A stretch of DNA of 16,176 bases from an uncultured Oscillibacter sp. (GCA_900551885.1 URXS01000040.1:1-16176), one strand, 5' to 3'; counted from the stretch's first letter, positions 1 to 8,542 are shown. Notes: generated by a model from the sequence alone, not told the origin. Program-made: numbers and translations.

Positions 1-1
1 G

Positions 2-85
2 CGGGCAGTGGCCGTTGCGGTGGTGATCGTGGCCGCCTGCGTGGGCATCTATCTGTTGAACCAACTGGGCATATTCGGGCGCTGA
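2..85 (+). CDS. C-terminal end of a protein with a terminal membrane helix (partial)
   Basis: The only open frame running in from the left edge and ending in TGA at 83-85 gives 27 residues. They are almost entirely hydrophobic (a run of Val, Ala, Ile, Leu, then YLLNQLGIFGR), which reads as a membrane-spanning helix with a very short tail ending in Arg. The protein is therefore probably anchored by its C-terminus, or this is the last of several helices. The stop lies 30 bases before the next start, so it is probably co-transcribed with the MORN-repeat gene. The family cannot be named from this fragment. Most of the gene lies outside the window. Confidence 0.5.
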   Translation, partial: RAVAVAVVIVAACVGIYLLNQLGIFGR

Positions 86-102
86 GCCCATGAGACCATA
101 AT

Positions 103-109
103 AGGGGGA
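103..109 (+). promoter_or_regulatory. Ribosome binding site that fixes a TTG start
   Basis: The purine run AGGGGGA lies 6 bases before the TTG at 116-118. No ATG or GTG in the same frame has comparable spacing nearby, so this site is the reason for calling a TTG start for the MORN-repeat protein. Confidence 0.6.
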
Positions 110-115
110 CTTCCT

Positions 116-2569
116 TTGCTGAGCTATCTGCTGCGACAACTGACCAATTCCTTGGGGATTTTCTTCCGCACCATCCGGGCCTTTTTCACCCGGAAGCTGG
201 TGGGGGCCTGGTCCTATCTGCGCCGCATCACCAATTTCTCCCGCCAGGCCACCAAGGTCGCCACCACCTCCTTCCAGGGGGCGGCAGCGGCGGTGAAGAA
301 GCCCACCAAGCGGGAGGACTATATTGAAACTCAGCGGCTGTTTATCTCCAAGTCCTTTCTGATCTTTCTGGCGGTAGGCCTGGTGCTGGCGGTCCTGCTG
401 GTCTACTTTGTGGTCTGGCCCTTTCTGCTCAGCCACTTCTTCACCGCCAAGTTCTACCAGGAGGATGAGAAGCTGGACAACTGGTCCGGGCGGGTGATCG
501 TCTACTATGACCCGGAAAAGGAAACCCCCATGTACCAGGGCACCCTGGAGGAGGGCCTGCTCCAGGGCAAGGGCAGGGAATATGACCAGGACGGCCTGCT
601 GCTCTACGAGGGAAATTTTGTGGACGGCGTGCGCAGCGGCGAGGGCAGCCTCTATGCGGCGGGTGTACTGGTCTACGAAGGCCAGTTCGCCGGAGGCCTT
701 GCCAACGGCATGGGCGCGGCCTATGACGGCGGGGCCAAATGCTATCAGGGTGCCTTTGTGGACGGTCTCTATGAAGGAGAGGGGATCGCATACTACCCCA
801 ACGGACAGCGGGCCTATGCCGGCTCCTTTGCCGCAGGCCTGTACGAGGGTGAGGGCACCGAATACAGTGAGAACGGCCAGGTGCGCTACAAGGGCTCTTT
901 TTCGGAGGGTCTGTACGATGGAAGCGGTACCGTCTATCTGGAGGACGGCAGCACCATCCGGACGGAATTCACCGCCGGGGTATCCAACGGCGCCATCCAG
1001 TGGTACCAGGAAGGCAAACTCTGGTACGACGGCAGCGCGGACGATCTGACCCCCGACGGCTTCGGCACCCTCTATGCCGAAAACGGCAAGGTGGTCTACA
1101 CCGGCGAATTCGACCAGGGCACCCTGGACGGGGCCTGGCTGCTGAGCCTGACCGCCAGCGAACTGCGGGAGGCCTTCGGAGAAGCACCGCTTACCGAATC
1201 CGACAGCAGCGGCGGCTTTCTGGTGGAAAACGATACCATTGGCCTGACGGCCCTTTGCAGCTACCAGCAGGAGGATGCGGAAGCCCAGGCCTACCGGCTG
1301 TGGTTCGCCCCCCAGGCGGACAGTGTCTGGGCGGCGCTCCTCCCCTGGGCCAGCGGCAGCCAGGCCGCCCGCTGGGCTCTTCTGAACCGGGAGGAGACGC
1401 CCCAGGAGACCCTGTACCAGGGAGCGGTCCTCCAGCCGGACGGTGCGGTGGACGGCGACTGGTACCAGCGGCAGTACCGCTATGGGGACTATGTGTGTAC
1501 CCTGCTCAGTGTGCAGGCCCAGGACCCACCCAGCCAGCTCTACTGGAGCCGGGATATGACGCAGGCCGGCGGTCTGGTGGTGGATCCCACATCCGCTCAG
1601 GCACAGGAACGGCTGGAGGAACTGCTCTCCGCCCTGGATGGGGTGGGTGGCTTCTCCGGCGGCGGGCAGAGTGAAGCCGACCAGGAGGATGTGGCGCGGC
1701 TGTTGGGGCTGATGCTCACCGCCCAGGACGGTGAGGATCTGATGGACGCCCTGATCGACTGCTATGTATACGGACAGATGGCCGCCTGTCTGGAAGCCAG
1801 CCAGTCCCTTCTCCAGCAGGAGGTGGCGGAGGCACAGAGCAAGCTGCAGCGGGGTGAGGGAACTCAGGAAGCCGCAGACGCGGCTCAGGCCGACCTGGAC
1901 AGTCTGGACCGGCGGCTGGCCCAGTACCGGACGGCCCGGGAGCAAGCCGCTCTCACTGTCCAGGAGCTGAGCAAACTGGACCCCCACGACTACGACCTGG
2001 AGGCGGTGCTTCTCACCTTCGATCCGGTGGAGCTGAACGTCTCTGCCCTGTATGACGCGGCCCTGGACTACGCCCAGGGCGTGGCCGCCGGCCAGCAGGA
2101 GGTGGATGAGGCTGCCCTGGAACGAGAGATCAAATCGGCTGTACTGGAGCTGGGGTTGTCCTATGAATCCATCCGCTCCGCCCGGTCCGCGGCGGAATCC
2201 GCCGCCGCCAAGGCGGAAGAGATGACCCAGGCCTACGCCAGGGGAACCGTGGACAAGAGCGCCCTGTATGACGCCCAGTGCGCCCGGGACGAAGCGGCCG
2301 CTGCGCTGTACCAGGCCGCGGGCACCTTCGCCCACCAGGTCAACGCCCTCAATACTCTCTCCGGCGGCTGGCTGGCCAGCGAATACGATTGGATGGCGGA
2401 CACTTTTGCCACCCTGTTCCAAAGCGAGCTGCTCCGGGCAGAGGCGGCGGTCCAGGATGACCGGGCCCAGCGGGAGGAGGAAGCTGCTCAGGCCATTGCA
2501 GAGGAACAGGAAACCCAGACAACTGCGGGAACCGCCCCGTCCCAATCCGGGACGGTGGCCGGTGGCTGA
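116..2569 (+). CDS. MORN-repeat membrane protein with helical C-terminal region
   Basis: This 817-residue protein starts at TTG. Residues 1-79 are basic and probably cytoplasmic, followed by one strong transmembrane helix at about 80-104. Residues about 140-341 hold roughly nine MORN-type repeats of about 23 residues (pattern Y-x-G-x-F-x-x-G-x-x-x-G-x-G-x-x-Y), the seventh being degenerate. A poorly conserved middle region follows. The last third, from about residue 560, is Ala/Glu/Gln-rich and predicted helical or coiled-coil, with a disordered acidic Gln/Thr/Ser tail. MORN repeats form elongated beta sheets that bind proteins or lipids. The gene lies 18 bases before the Pvc16-like gene, so it is likely part of the injection-system operon. 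A role as membrane anchor, scaffold or release factor for the particle is inference. No catalytic motif is visible. Confidence 0.8.
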   Translation: MLSYLLRQLTNSLGIFFRTIRAFFTRKLVGAWSYLRRITNFSRQATKVATTSFQGAAAAVKKPTKREDYIETQRLFISKSFLIFLAVGLVLAVLLVYFVVWPFLLSHFFTAKFYQEDEKLDNWSGRVIVYYDPEKETPMYQGTLEEGLLQGKGREYDQDGLLLYEGNFVDGVRSGEGSLYAAGVLVYEGQFAGGLANGMGAAYDGGAKCYQGAFVDGLYEGEGIAYYPNGQRAYAGSFAAGLYEGEGTEYSENGQVRYKGSFSEGLYDGSGTVYLEDGSTIRTEFTAGVSNGAIQWYQEGKLWYDGSADDLTPDGFGTLYAENGKVVYTGEFDQGTLDGAWLLSLTASELREAFGEAPLTESDSSGGFLVENDTIGLTALCSYQQEDAEAQAYRLWFAPQADSVWAALLPWASGSQAARWALLNREETPQETLYQGAVLQPDGAVDGDWYQRQYRYGDYVCTLLSVQAQDPPSQLYWSRDMTQAGGLVVDPTSAQAQERLEELLSALDGVGGFSGGGQSEADQEDVARLLGLMLTAQDGEDLMDALIDCYVYGQMAACLEASQSLLQQEVAEAQSKLQRGEGTQEAADAAQADLDSLDRRLAQYRTAREQAALTVQELSKLDPHDYDLEAVLLTFDPVELNVSALYDAALDYAQGVAAGQQEVDEAALEREIKSAVLELGLSYESIRSARSAAESAAAKAEEMTQAYARGTVDKSALYDAQCARDEAAAALYQAAGTFAHQVNALNTLSGGWLASEYDWMADTFATLFQSELLRAEAAVQDDRAQREEEAAQAIAEEQETQTTAGTAPSQSGTVAGG

Positions 2570-2587
2570 GAGAAAGGAGACGGCGCA

Positions 2588-3178
2588 ATGGCGGACTATA
2601 CCGCACTGGTGGAGGCAGGCAGCGCCCTGGTGGAGCTGCTCCGGGACAATCTGACCCCGGAGCCCATCGGCAATCGGGAGCTGATCGCCCTGTGCTCTCC
2701 CCACGAGAGCGAAAACAACCAGCTCACCCTCTATCTCTACCAGGTGGAGGAGGACACCCAGGGAGCCCAGAGCGGCTATTACCAGGCGAGCCGGGAGGTG
2801 GAGCGCATCCGACCCACCCGGTATAACCTGCGCTTTCTGGTCACCGCCCACTCCAAGGCCCCGGCCCAGTTGAAGGAAGCCGACCAGTACCGCATGGTGG
2901 GGGCGGCCCTCCAGGTGCTCCGAGACCACCCGGTCATTGACCAACAGTACCTGACCGGCTCTCTGGCGGAGCAAAATGCCCGGATCCACGTAGTCCTGGA
3001 GAAAACCACCCAGGACCAGCTTCTGAAGATCTGGAACAACACCTCCACCGCCTACAAGCTGTCCTTCGTGGTGCTGCTGACCGGGGTGGAGATCGACTCC
3101 AAGCGGGAGCGCCGCTTCACCCGGGTCACCGATGTGTCCATCGACACGCAGCAGAAGCCGGGAGGTGTGGGACGATGA
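2588..3178 (+). CDS. Pvc16-like DUF4255 protein, putative tube/sheath terminator of a contractile injection system
   Basis: This 196-residue soluble protein matches the DUF4255 (Pvc16 N-terminal domain) pattern. It has an N-terminal helix ending in LLRDNLTPEPI, then a segment of the type LCSPHESENNQLTLYLYQVEED, then RYNLRFLVTAHS and a conserved region around the DHPVI motif (LQVLRDHPVIDQQYLTGSL). In Afp and PVC particles the family member caps the growing tube and sheath at the end distal to the baseplate and sets the final length. The ATG is preceded by AAGGAG at 2573-2578. Its last four bases, ATGA, overlap the next start, giving translational coupling. The length is typical for a single-domain family member. 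This is one of the two strongest markers that the locus is an eCIS and not a phage tail or a type VI system. Confidence 0.92.
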   Translation: MADYTALVEAGSALVELLRDNLTPEPIGNRELIALCSPHESENNQLTLYLYQVEEDTQGAQSGYYQASREVERIRPTRYNLRFLVTAHSKAPAQLKEADQYRMVGAALQVLRDHPVIDQQYLTGSLAEQNARIHVVLEKTTQDQLLKIWNNTSTAYKLSFVVLLTGVEIDSKRERRFTRVTDVSIDTQQKPGGVGR

Positions 3179-3903
3179 TCACCTTCCACGCCAGCACCGT
3201 CTTTCATATCCGGGACGGCTACACAGGCCGGCCGCTGGAGGTCTCCGCCCTGCTGTGCATGCTGGATGGCGCCCCAGTGCGGCCTCTGGCCAAGCCGGAT
3301 GGATATCTGGTGCTGCTGAACCTGACCGAGGGAAAACACCGGCTGGCCCTGCGGAGCCACGGCTACCAGGAAGAGTGGGTGGACTTTCAGGCCGGTCCTG
3401 GCACCCTGGAGCTGGAGGTCACCATGAAGCCGGGAACGCACTATCCCTTCCGGGAGGAGGTCACCCGGTTGGAACTCACTGTGACGGAGAAGGGCATTCC
3501 TGCCGCCGGGCGGCAGCTCTGGCTGGCCGCCCCCGCCCAGTGGGATCTGAAGATCGCCCAGGCCAAGGCGGAGACGGGGACAGAACGGTTCCGCCTGTAC
3601 TGCAAGGGCCCCCAGGCCGCTGTCCCTTCGGGAGCCTATCTTATCGCCGACGGCGGAGACAGCGAGATCGTTTTCCTGCGAGGCCTGGAGGAGGAACTGG
3701 TCACACTGACCGCTCCCCTGCTCCACAGTCACAGCCGGAGCCGTCCCCTTCTGCCCGCCCAGCGCTATCATACGGACGGTAATGGACGGCTGTCCGCCGT
3801 GTTTCAGATCCCCTGCACTCTGGAGGTCTACTCGGAAGCGGAGGGACTTCTGGCCAGTCTGCCTCTGGAGCGGGGAATCAACCATCAGACCATCCATCTG
3901 TGA
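3175..3903 (+). CDS. Beta-rich protein of the injection-system operon, possible carboxypeptidase-regulatory-like fold
   Basis: This 242-residue protein has no signal peptide and no membrane segment. The first 90 residues look like a small beta-sandwich of the carboxypeptidase-regulatory type: FHIRDGYTGRPL, then a stretch ending in PDGYLVLLNL, then GKHRLALRSHGYQEEWVDF, ending near LELEVTMKPG. The second half carries short beta-type segments and a C-terminal stretch LPLERGINHQTIHL. Its ATG overlaps the stop of the Pvc16-like gene (ATGA), which indicates coupled synthesis. Its position between a terminator gene and a PAAR-like gene suggests a structural or accessory role in the particle, for example as a binding or decoration domain. 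The family is not recognised with certainty, and no catalytic residues are visible. Confidence 0.75.
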   Translation: MITFHASTVFHIRDGYTGRPLEVSALLCMLDGAPVRPLAKPDGYLVLLNLTEGKHRLALRSHGYQEEWVDFQAGPGTLELEVTMKPGTHYPFREEVTRLELTVTEKGIPAAGRQLWLAAPAQWDLKIAQAKAETGTERFRLYCKGPQAAVPSGAYLIADGGDSEIVFLRGLEEELVTLTAPLLHSHSRSRPLLPAQRYHTDGNGRLSAVFQIPCTLEVYSEAEGLLASLPLERGINHQTIHL

Positions 3904-3939
3904 GCCTGGCTGTAAATCCATGATACAAGGAGAGCGCGT

Positions 3940-4326
3940 ATGGCAAATCCAGTTGTTCAAACGGCGGTATGCACCTGCCCCTTCGGTGCAGCGCCCGCCA
4001 CCATTACCGTGACCAGTCAGCAGACGGTGACCATGTGCAAGATGCCCGCGGCCACCATTCTGGACGGAGCCCCCATGACCAATGTGCCCACCTTCGGCAT
4101 GTGCTCCAACCCCGCCAACCCAACGGTGGCTGCGGCCACCGCGGCGGCCATGGGGGTACTCACCCCCATGCCCTGCGTACCCGCCACCATGAGCTGGGTG
4201 CCCGGCTGCCCCACAGTGCTGGTATGCAAGCGCCCGTTGCTGAACAATACCAGCAAGCTCATGTGCTCCTACGGAGGCGTCATCCAGGTGAGCTTCACCC
4301 CGGCCATGACCGTGAAGGTGCCTTGA
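3940..4326 (+). CDS. PAAR-like DUF4280 protein, putative spike tip of the injection system
   Basis: This 128-residue protein shows the DUF4280 pattern: an N-terminal Cys pair (residues 11 and 13, VCTCPFG), the segment ATILDGAPMTNVPTFGMC, the segment TPMPCVPATMSWVPGCP, and a C-terminal KLMCSYGGVIQVSF. DUF4280 is a PAAR-like family whose members sharpen the central spike of contractile injection systems. PAAR proteins fold as a small cone holding a metal ion. The many Cys residues fit metal binding or disulfides. It starts at ATG with AAGGAG a few bases upstream, after a 36-base gap, and is followed 33 bases later by the ATPase gene. Together with the DUF4255 and Pvc15-like genes it makes the eCIS assignment firm. 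Confidence 0.92.
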   Translation: MANPVVQTAVCTCPFGAAPATITVTSQQTVTMCKMPAATILDGAPMTNVPTFGMCSNPANPTVAAATAAAMGVLTPMPCVPATMSWVPGCPTVLVCKRPLLNNTSKLMCSYGGVIQVSFTPAMTVKVP

Positions 4327-4359
4327 TGGCCAGACTTCTATGGGAAAGGAGGTCGAACC

Positions 4360-6507
4360 ATGGAGGAATATGACCTGCGGGATGTAGCCTATGAAAAAAT
4401 CAACCGGGGCTATGCAAGCCAGTGGGACCTGATGGCTGACCTGTTTGCCTGGCTGGATCTGCGGCTGTACTTTTTCTACAAGCACCACCAGTGGTTGGGC
4501 CCGAAAAACGATATGCGGAACATGATGGGCCTGGTGGTCAGCCGGGAGGAATTTGAGCACAATTTGGCCAAAGCGGCTCAACTGGGTCTGGCGGCCCATC
4601 TGGATGGAGAGGAAATCGCCCAGTTGGAATCCTCCGGCACCGCTATCCAGGCCAGATTGGCCCGCACCCAAGCAGACTTCCCCCTTCTCCGGCTCATCCA
4701 GCGCTGCGGTCTGGACGAGTTTGAGCAGAGCTGTGTCGTGCTGGCCTACGCCGGGGTGCTGGACCAGAAGTACGAAAAGCTCTTTGCTTATCTCCAGGAC
4801 GACATCACCCGAAAAGCTCCCTCCCCGGCCCTGGCGGTACAGCTCTTTCTCCCCCTGGGCCATACCATGGAGGAGTACCTCTCCCGTTTCGCCCGGCGGG
4901 ATCCGTTTACCAGCCTCTTTGACCGGGAGCGGCTGTCGGCAGGGCAACTGGTCCTGTGTCCCGCGGTGCTGGAGTTCCTCAGCACCGGCACGGTGGCTCC
5001 CCTGCCCGGCCTGCGGCTGTTGGACGGAGCGTCGGAGCAGCCCTCCGGCCCCCTGGTCATCGGTCAGCAGGTGGCCCGGCGGCTGGAAGCGCTGTTCCAG
5101 GAACCGGGACAGCGGGTCATCTGCCTTACCGGCGGTCCGGGTGCGGGCAAGCGCTTCCAGGTGGAGCATCTGATGGCCCGAACCGGCCAGCGGTGTGTCT
5201 TCCTCTCTCTGGACTGTGACTGCCCGGAGGAGCGGGTCCAGGAGGGTGTACTGGTGGCCCGGCTGACCGGCGCCTGTCTTTGCTGTGGCCATATGGAGGG
5301 TCGGGACGGCGATGGTAAGCTCCTGCCACCGGAGGAAAGGCTTCTCCAGTCGATTCTGGACCTGGAGCCCGCCCATGAGAAGGTGTTCTTTCTCTCCCAG
5401 CTTCCCATCCGGGCCCGCCTGCGCCGTTTGACGGTGGAACTGGAGCTGCCGGACACCACCGAGAACGAGCGGATCGCTCTCTTCCGGGCCTTTCTGGGAA
5501 GCACCCTTCTGAAAGACGGTCTGACGGTGGAGGAGCTGGCCTCCAAGTTCCGCTTCTCCCCCCGGCAGGTGGAGCTGGCCTGCCGTCAGGCGGTAGGGCT
5601 GGCCCGTCTGGATAGCCAGACGGCCATCTCCAGCCGGGAAATGCATCAGTGCTGCTACCACCAGGTGGTCCATAAACTGGGGGATCTGGCCACGCCGGTG
5701 CGCCCCGCCTTCGGCTGGGACGACGTGGTGATGCCCCAGGCCCAGAAGCGGCTTTTGCAGCACGCATGCAGCCACATCAAGTTCCGCCATAAGGTATACA
5801 GCGACTGGGGCTTTGACCGGAAGGTGACCTACGGCCGGGGTCTCTCCATTCTCTTTGCCGGCGCCCCCGGCACCGGCAAGACCATGTGCGCCCAGGTCAT
5901 TGCCAATGAGCTGAACATGGAGATGTACAAAATCAACATTTCCCAGATCGTCAGCAAGTACATCGGTGAGACGGAGAAAAACCTCCAGGCGGTGTTCTCC
6001 GAGGCAAAAAAGTCCAACTGCATCCTGTTCTTTGACGAGTGTGACGCCATCTTCGGCAAGCGCAGCGAGGTGAAGGACGCCCACGACCGCAACGCCAATG
6101 TAGAAGTGGCCTATCTGCTCCAGCAGATCGAGGAGCATGACGGGGTGTGCATCATGGCCACCAACCTGATCGGCAATATCGACGCGGCCTTCATGCGCCG
6201 CATCACCTACGTGGTCCACTTCCCCTTCCCCGACCCGGCCATGCGGGAAGAGATCTACCGCCGCACCATCCCCCAGAAGGCTCCGATGTCCGACGACGTG
6301 GACTGGGCCTTCCTGGCAGAGAAGTTCGAGCTCTCCGGCGGCCACATCAAAAACATCGTCCTCTCCGCCGCCTTCCTGGCGGCCCTGGAGGGCCAGCCCA
6401 TCGGCATGTCCCAGTTGCTGCGGGCGGCGGTGGGCGAGCTGAAGAAAAATGAGATCGTCGTGGTCCGGGAAGATCTGCGGGAGTACGCAGACCTGCTGGA
6501 CGAGTAA
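4360..6507 (+). CDS. Pvc15-like AAA+ ATPase of a contractile injection system
   Basis: This 715-residue soluble protein is preceded by an almost perfect Shine-Dalgarno sequence (AAAGGAGGT, 4345-4353). Residues 1-240 are a helical/winged-helix-like N-terminal region of the kind found in eCIS ATPases. A first nucleotide-binding-like domain follows, with a Walker A variant GGPGAGKR at residues 258-265 and no clear Walker B. The second domain is a canonical AAA+ module: Walker A GAPGTGKT at 501-508, Walker B ILFFDECD with D559 and E560, a sensor-1 type ATN, and an arginine-finger type FMRRI before the usual HFPFPDP. Afp15/PVC15 relatives are needed for assembly or stability of the particle and act in the cytoplasm. 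The short neighbouring gaps support co-expression with the structural genes. The inactive-looking first AAA domain probably has a structural role. Confidence 0.93.
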   Translation: MEEYDLRDVAYEKINRGYASQWDLMADLFAWLDLRLYFFYKHHQWLGPKNDMRNMMGLVVSREEFEHNLAKAAQLGLAAHLDGEEIAQLESSGTAIQARLARTQADFPLLRLIQRCGLDEFEQSCVVLAYAGVLDQKYEKLFAYLQDDITRKAPSPALAVQLFLPLGHTMEEYLSRFARRDPFTSLFDRERLSAGQLVLCPAVLEFLSTGTVAPLPGLRLLDGASEQPSGPLVIGQQVARRLEALFQEPGQRVICLTGGPGAGKRFQVEHLMARTGQRCVFLSLDCDCPEERVQEGVLVARLTGACLCCGHMEGRDGDGKLLPPEERLLQSILDLEPAHEKVFFLSQLPIRARLRRLTVELELPDTTENERIALFRAFLGSTLLKDGLTVEELASKFRFSPRQVELACRQAVGLARLDSQTAISSREMHQCCYHQVVHKLGDLATPVRPAFGWDDVVMPQAQKRLLQHACSHIKFRHKVYSDWGFDRKVTYGRGLSILFAGAPGTGKTMCAQVIANELNMEMYKINISQIVSKYIGETEKNLQAVFSEAKKSNCILFFDECDAIFGKRSEVKDAHDRNANVEVAYLLQQIEEHDGVCIMATNLIGNIDAAFMRRITYVVHFPFPDPAMREEIYRRTIPQKAPMSDDVDWAFLAEKFELSGGHIKNIVLSAAFLAALEGQPIGMSQLLRAAVGELKKNEIVVVREDLREYADLLDE

Positions 6508-6536
6508 CTTGCCTCCCGGTTTGCAGAGGCAGAAAC

Positions 6537-6543
6537 GAGGTGG
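6537..6543 (+). promoter_or_regulatory. Ribosome binding site that decides the TTG start of the first SpoIIE-like protein
   Basis: GAGGTGG lies 7 bases before the TTG at 6551. A longer reading from ATG 6449 would overlap the ATPase gene by 59 bases and add 34 residues with no resemblance to the paralogue at 12754. The TTG start gives an N-terminus beginning Met-Lys, with a first membrane helix in the same place as in the paralogue. Confidence 0.65.
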
Positions 6544-6550
6544 ACCGTCC

Positions 6551-8542
6551 TTGAAACGGAATACACGCTTTACATTGGGAAGAAAGCTGCTGCTCATGGT
6601 ACTGGTCATGAGCCTGATCCTCTGCGCTGCCGCCCTGGCCATGAGCTACCGCACCTATCTGCGGGATACCCGGGCGCTGTATGGGCAGCAAGGCCACGCG
6701 CTGGCCCAGGAGCTGGCCGATCAGGCGCAGGCGGAGGACATGGCAGGCGGCAGTGCTCTCCAGCAGGCCCTGTCGGCGGCGGCAGACCAGGACGGCGTGT
6801 CCTTTGCCGCCACGGTCCATCCCCTGGAGGATGGGCTGGAGATCCTGCTGTGCGCCGGTGACCGGCGGGAGGAGCATCTGCTGGCGCCGGGTGACCTTTG
6901 GAATCCAGAGGGGCTGGAACCTGCCACCCTGGAGGCGTTGCTGGAGGACGGACAGTTGGAGCCTGTCCTGTGGCGGGACCAGGCCCTGGGCTGGCGGATG
7001 CTGGCCGCCGCTCCGGTCTACCAGACGGGAGGCGCTGTGTCCTCCTATGTGGTGGTGGAGCTGGAGATGGACCAGGCAATGGCCAACGAGCAAAGCTTCC
7101 TGGTAAGCATAGGCGTGCTGCTGGCCTGTCTGGCGGCGGTGCTGATTGCGGCCTTCATGCTGGTGATCCGGCGCATTCTTATCCAGCCCATCCGCCTTTT
7201 GACCAAGGCAGCCCAGGACTATGAGGGCGGGGAAAATCAATCTCCCTTTACCAAGGTGAAGATCAAGAGCCACGACGAGCTGCGCACGTTGTCCGACGCC
7301 TTCCGAATGATGCTGGTGGAGATCGACCTAAACAACTTCGAGCAGAAGGAGCTGGCGGTGCGGGAGCAAAAGCTGGAGATCGAGCTGCAGTTGGCCAACG
7401 AGCTCAACCGCTCCATGCTGCCCAAGGAGCTGCCCCAACGGGAGCAGGGCTATGAGTTTGACGTGCACGGCCTGCTGTGCCGGGGCCGGGAGGTGGAATA
7501 CGACTTTTACGACTATTTCATGCTGGACCAGGACCGGCTGTGCGTGGTGATCGGTGCGGTGCCCGGTGAGGGAATTCCCCAGGCCCTCTACACCGTCATG
7601 GCCCAGACGGCCATCAAGAGCCAACTGCGCTCAGGAGCATCTCTGGCCGCGTCCATGACCGCCGCCAACAGCCAGCTCCACGAGATGAGCGGTGCCTTCG
7701 TCCTCCACGCCCTGGTGGGTGTGCTGGACGGGATGACGGGGAAATTCTCCTGCATCAACGCCGGACAGGAGGTGCCCCTGCTCATGCGCAGCCAGGACCG
7801 GTACGAGTGGGTGCAGGCCCCGCCCTATGCTCCCCTGGGCCAAAACGAAAACGTGGTCTACCAGGTGCTGGAGCTGGAGTTGCGGCAGGGCGACCGGATG
7901 TTCTTCCACACCCGGGCCCTGGGAGAGATCCGGAATGAGCGGGGTAAGCCCTTCGCCGAGGACCAACTGCGGGCAACGCTGAACCTCAGCCAAAGCCGGG
8001 CCCAAGGGGTTGCACGGCAGTTGGCGTTTGTGCGGGACGCGGCAGGGGCCTATTCCCATCAGGTCCAGGTGGACAGCTATGCCATGCTGGCCCTGGAGTA
8101 CCGCCGGAGAGACCGGGCCATGGCCCACTGCGTCCTGCCCGCCGGGCAGGAGGGAGAGCGGCGGCTTTTGGACTTTCTCCGGGGACAGTTGGGTGCCAAC
8201 GGTTTTACCCGGCAGCAAATTGCCGAGATGGCGGTACTGGCCGACGAACTGTTCATCCTGTGCTGCAGCCAGGCGGAGTCCGACGCCCGGTTTCTGGCCC
8301 AGTGCGCCGTGACAGAGGAGACGGGAACCGTGTTGCTCCAGGTGAAGGGCCCTATGGGGGGGAGGAATCCCCTGGAGCGCACCCGAGGCGAAGTGTCCGC
8401 CCGGGCGGCGGCCTACATCCGGAAAAACACCCAGCGTGTGACCTTTGAAGCCATGGACGGCATGGATATCATCACCGTGACCCGGCATCTGGAGGCAGGC
8501 ACCTCCGACCGCAGCGGGCTGAAGCAGCAGATGAGGAGATAA
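6551..8542 (+). CDS. Membrane SpoIIE-like pseudophosphatase fused to a degenerate RsbW-like domain
   Basis: This 663-residue protein starts at TTG. Layout: TM helix (about 9-29), extracytoplasmic sensor region (about 30-180), TM helix (about 183-206), HAMP (about 207-260), signalling helix, SpoIIE/PP2C-like domain (about 280-512), and an extra C-terminal domain (about 520-663). The PP2C fold is recognisable, with LNRSMLPKELP, DFYDYF and a Gly-Lys-Phe-rich middle, but key residues differ from the paralogue at 12754. GGD became EYD (D318 kept), ADVSGKG became GAVPGEG (Asp to Ala336), YTDG became HTRA (Asp to Arg455) and DDIT became DSYA (S509). The C-terminal domain resembles the neighbouring RsbW-like kinase but has Leu570 where the N-box Asn should be and no GxG lid motif. 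It is most likely a non-catalytic sensor or decoy that binds partners. Five bases separate it from the kinase gene. Confidence 0.88.
   Translation: MKRNTRFTLGRKLLLMVLVMSLILCAAALAMSYRTYLRDTRALYGQQGHALAQELADQAQAEDMAGGSALQQALSAAADQDGVSFAATVHPLEDGLEILLCAGDRREEHLLAPGDLWNPEGLEPATLEALLEDGQLEPVLWRDQALGWRMLAAAPVYQTGGAVSSYVVVELEMDQAMANEQSFLVSIGVLLACLAAVLIAAFMLVIRRILIQPIRLLTKAAQDYEGGENQSPFTKVKIKSHDELRTLSDAFRMMLVEIDLNNFEQKELAVREQKLEIELQLANELNRSMLPKELPQREQGYEFDVHGLLCRGREVEYDFYDYFMLDQDRLCVVIGAVPGEGIPQALYTVMAQTAIKSQLRSGASLAASMTAANSQLHEMSGAFVLHALVGVLDGMTGKFSCINAGQEVPLLMRSQDRYEWVQAPPYAPLGQNENVVYQVLELELRQGDRMFFHTRALGEIRNERGKPFAEDQLRATLNLSQSRAQGVARQLAFVRDAAGAYSHQVQVDSYAMLALEYRRRDRAMAHCVLPAGQEGERRLLDFLRGQLGANGFTRQQIAEMAVLADELFILCCSQAESDARFLAQCAVTEETGTVLLQVKGPMGGRNPLERTRGEVSARAAAYIRKNTQRVTFEAMDGMDIITVTRHLEAGTSDRSGLKQQMRR

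Noticed and set aside
3919..3928. CATGATACAA, identical to ten bases of the candidate promoter at 14831-14840
   Set aside because: Here it runs directly into the ribosome site only 11 bases before the start codon, so a promoter would leave no usable leader. The match is probably chance.
6449..6550. Upstream ATG extension of the first SpoIIE-like protein
   Set aside because: It overlaps the ATPase gene, adds a Cys/Trp/Pro-rich stretch with no similarity to the paralogue, and the TTG at 6551 has a good ribosome site.
3052..6642. Very long open frame on the minus strand opposite the ATPase and neighbours
   Set aside because: It spans several well-supported + strand genes, has no recognisable domain and is rich in His/Gln/Gly/Leu, as expected for the complement of GC-biased coding DNA.
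6551..8542. Frameshift or sequencing error as the cause of the missing phosphatase residues
   Set aside because: The frame is intact for 663 codons and the alignment to the paralogue stays in register around each changed motif, so the changes are substitutions.
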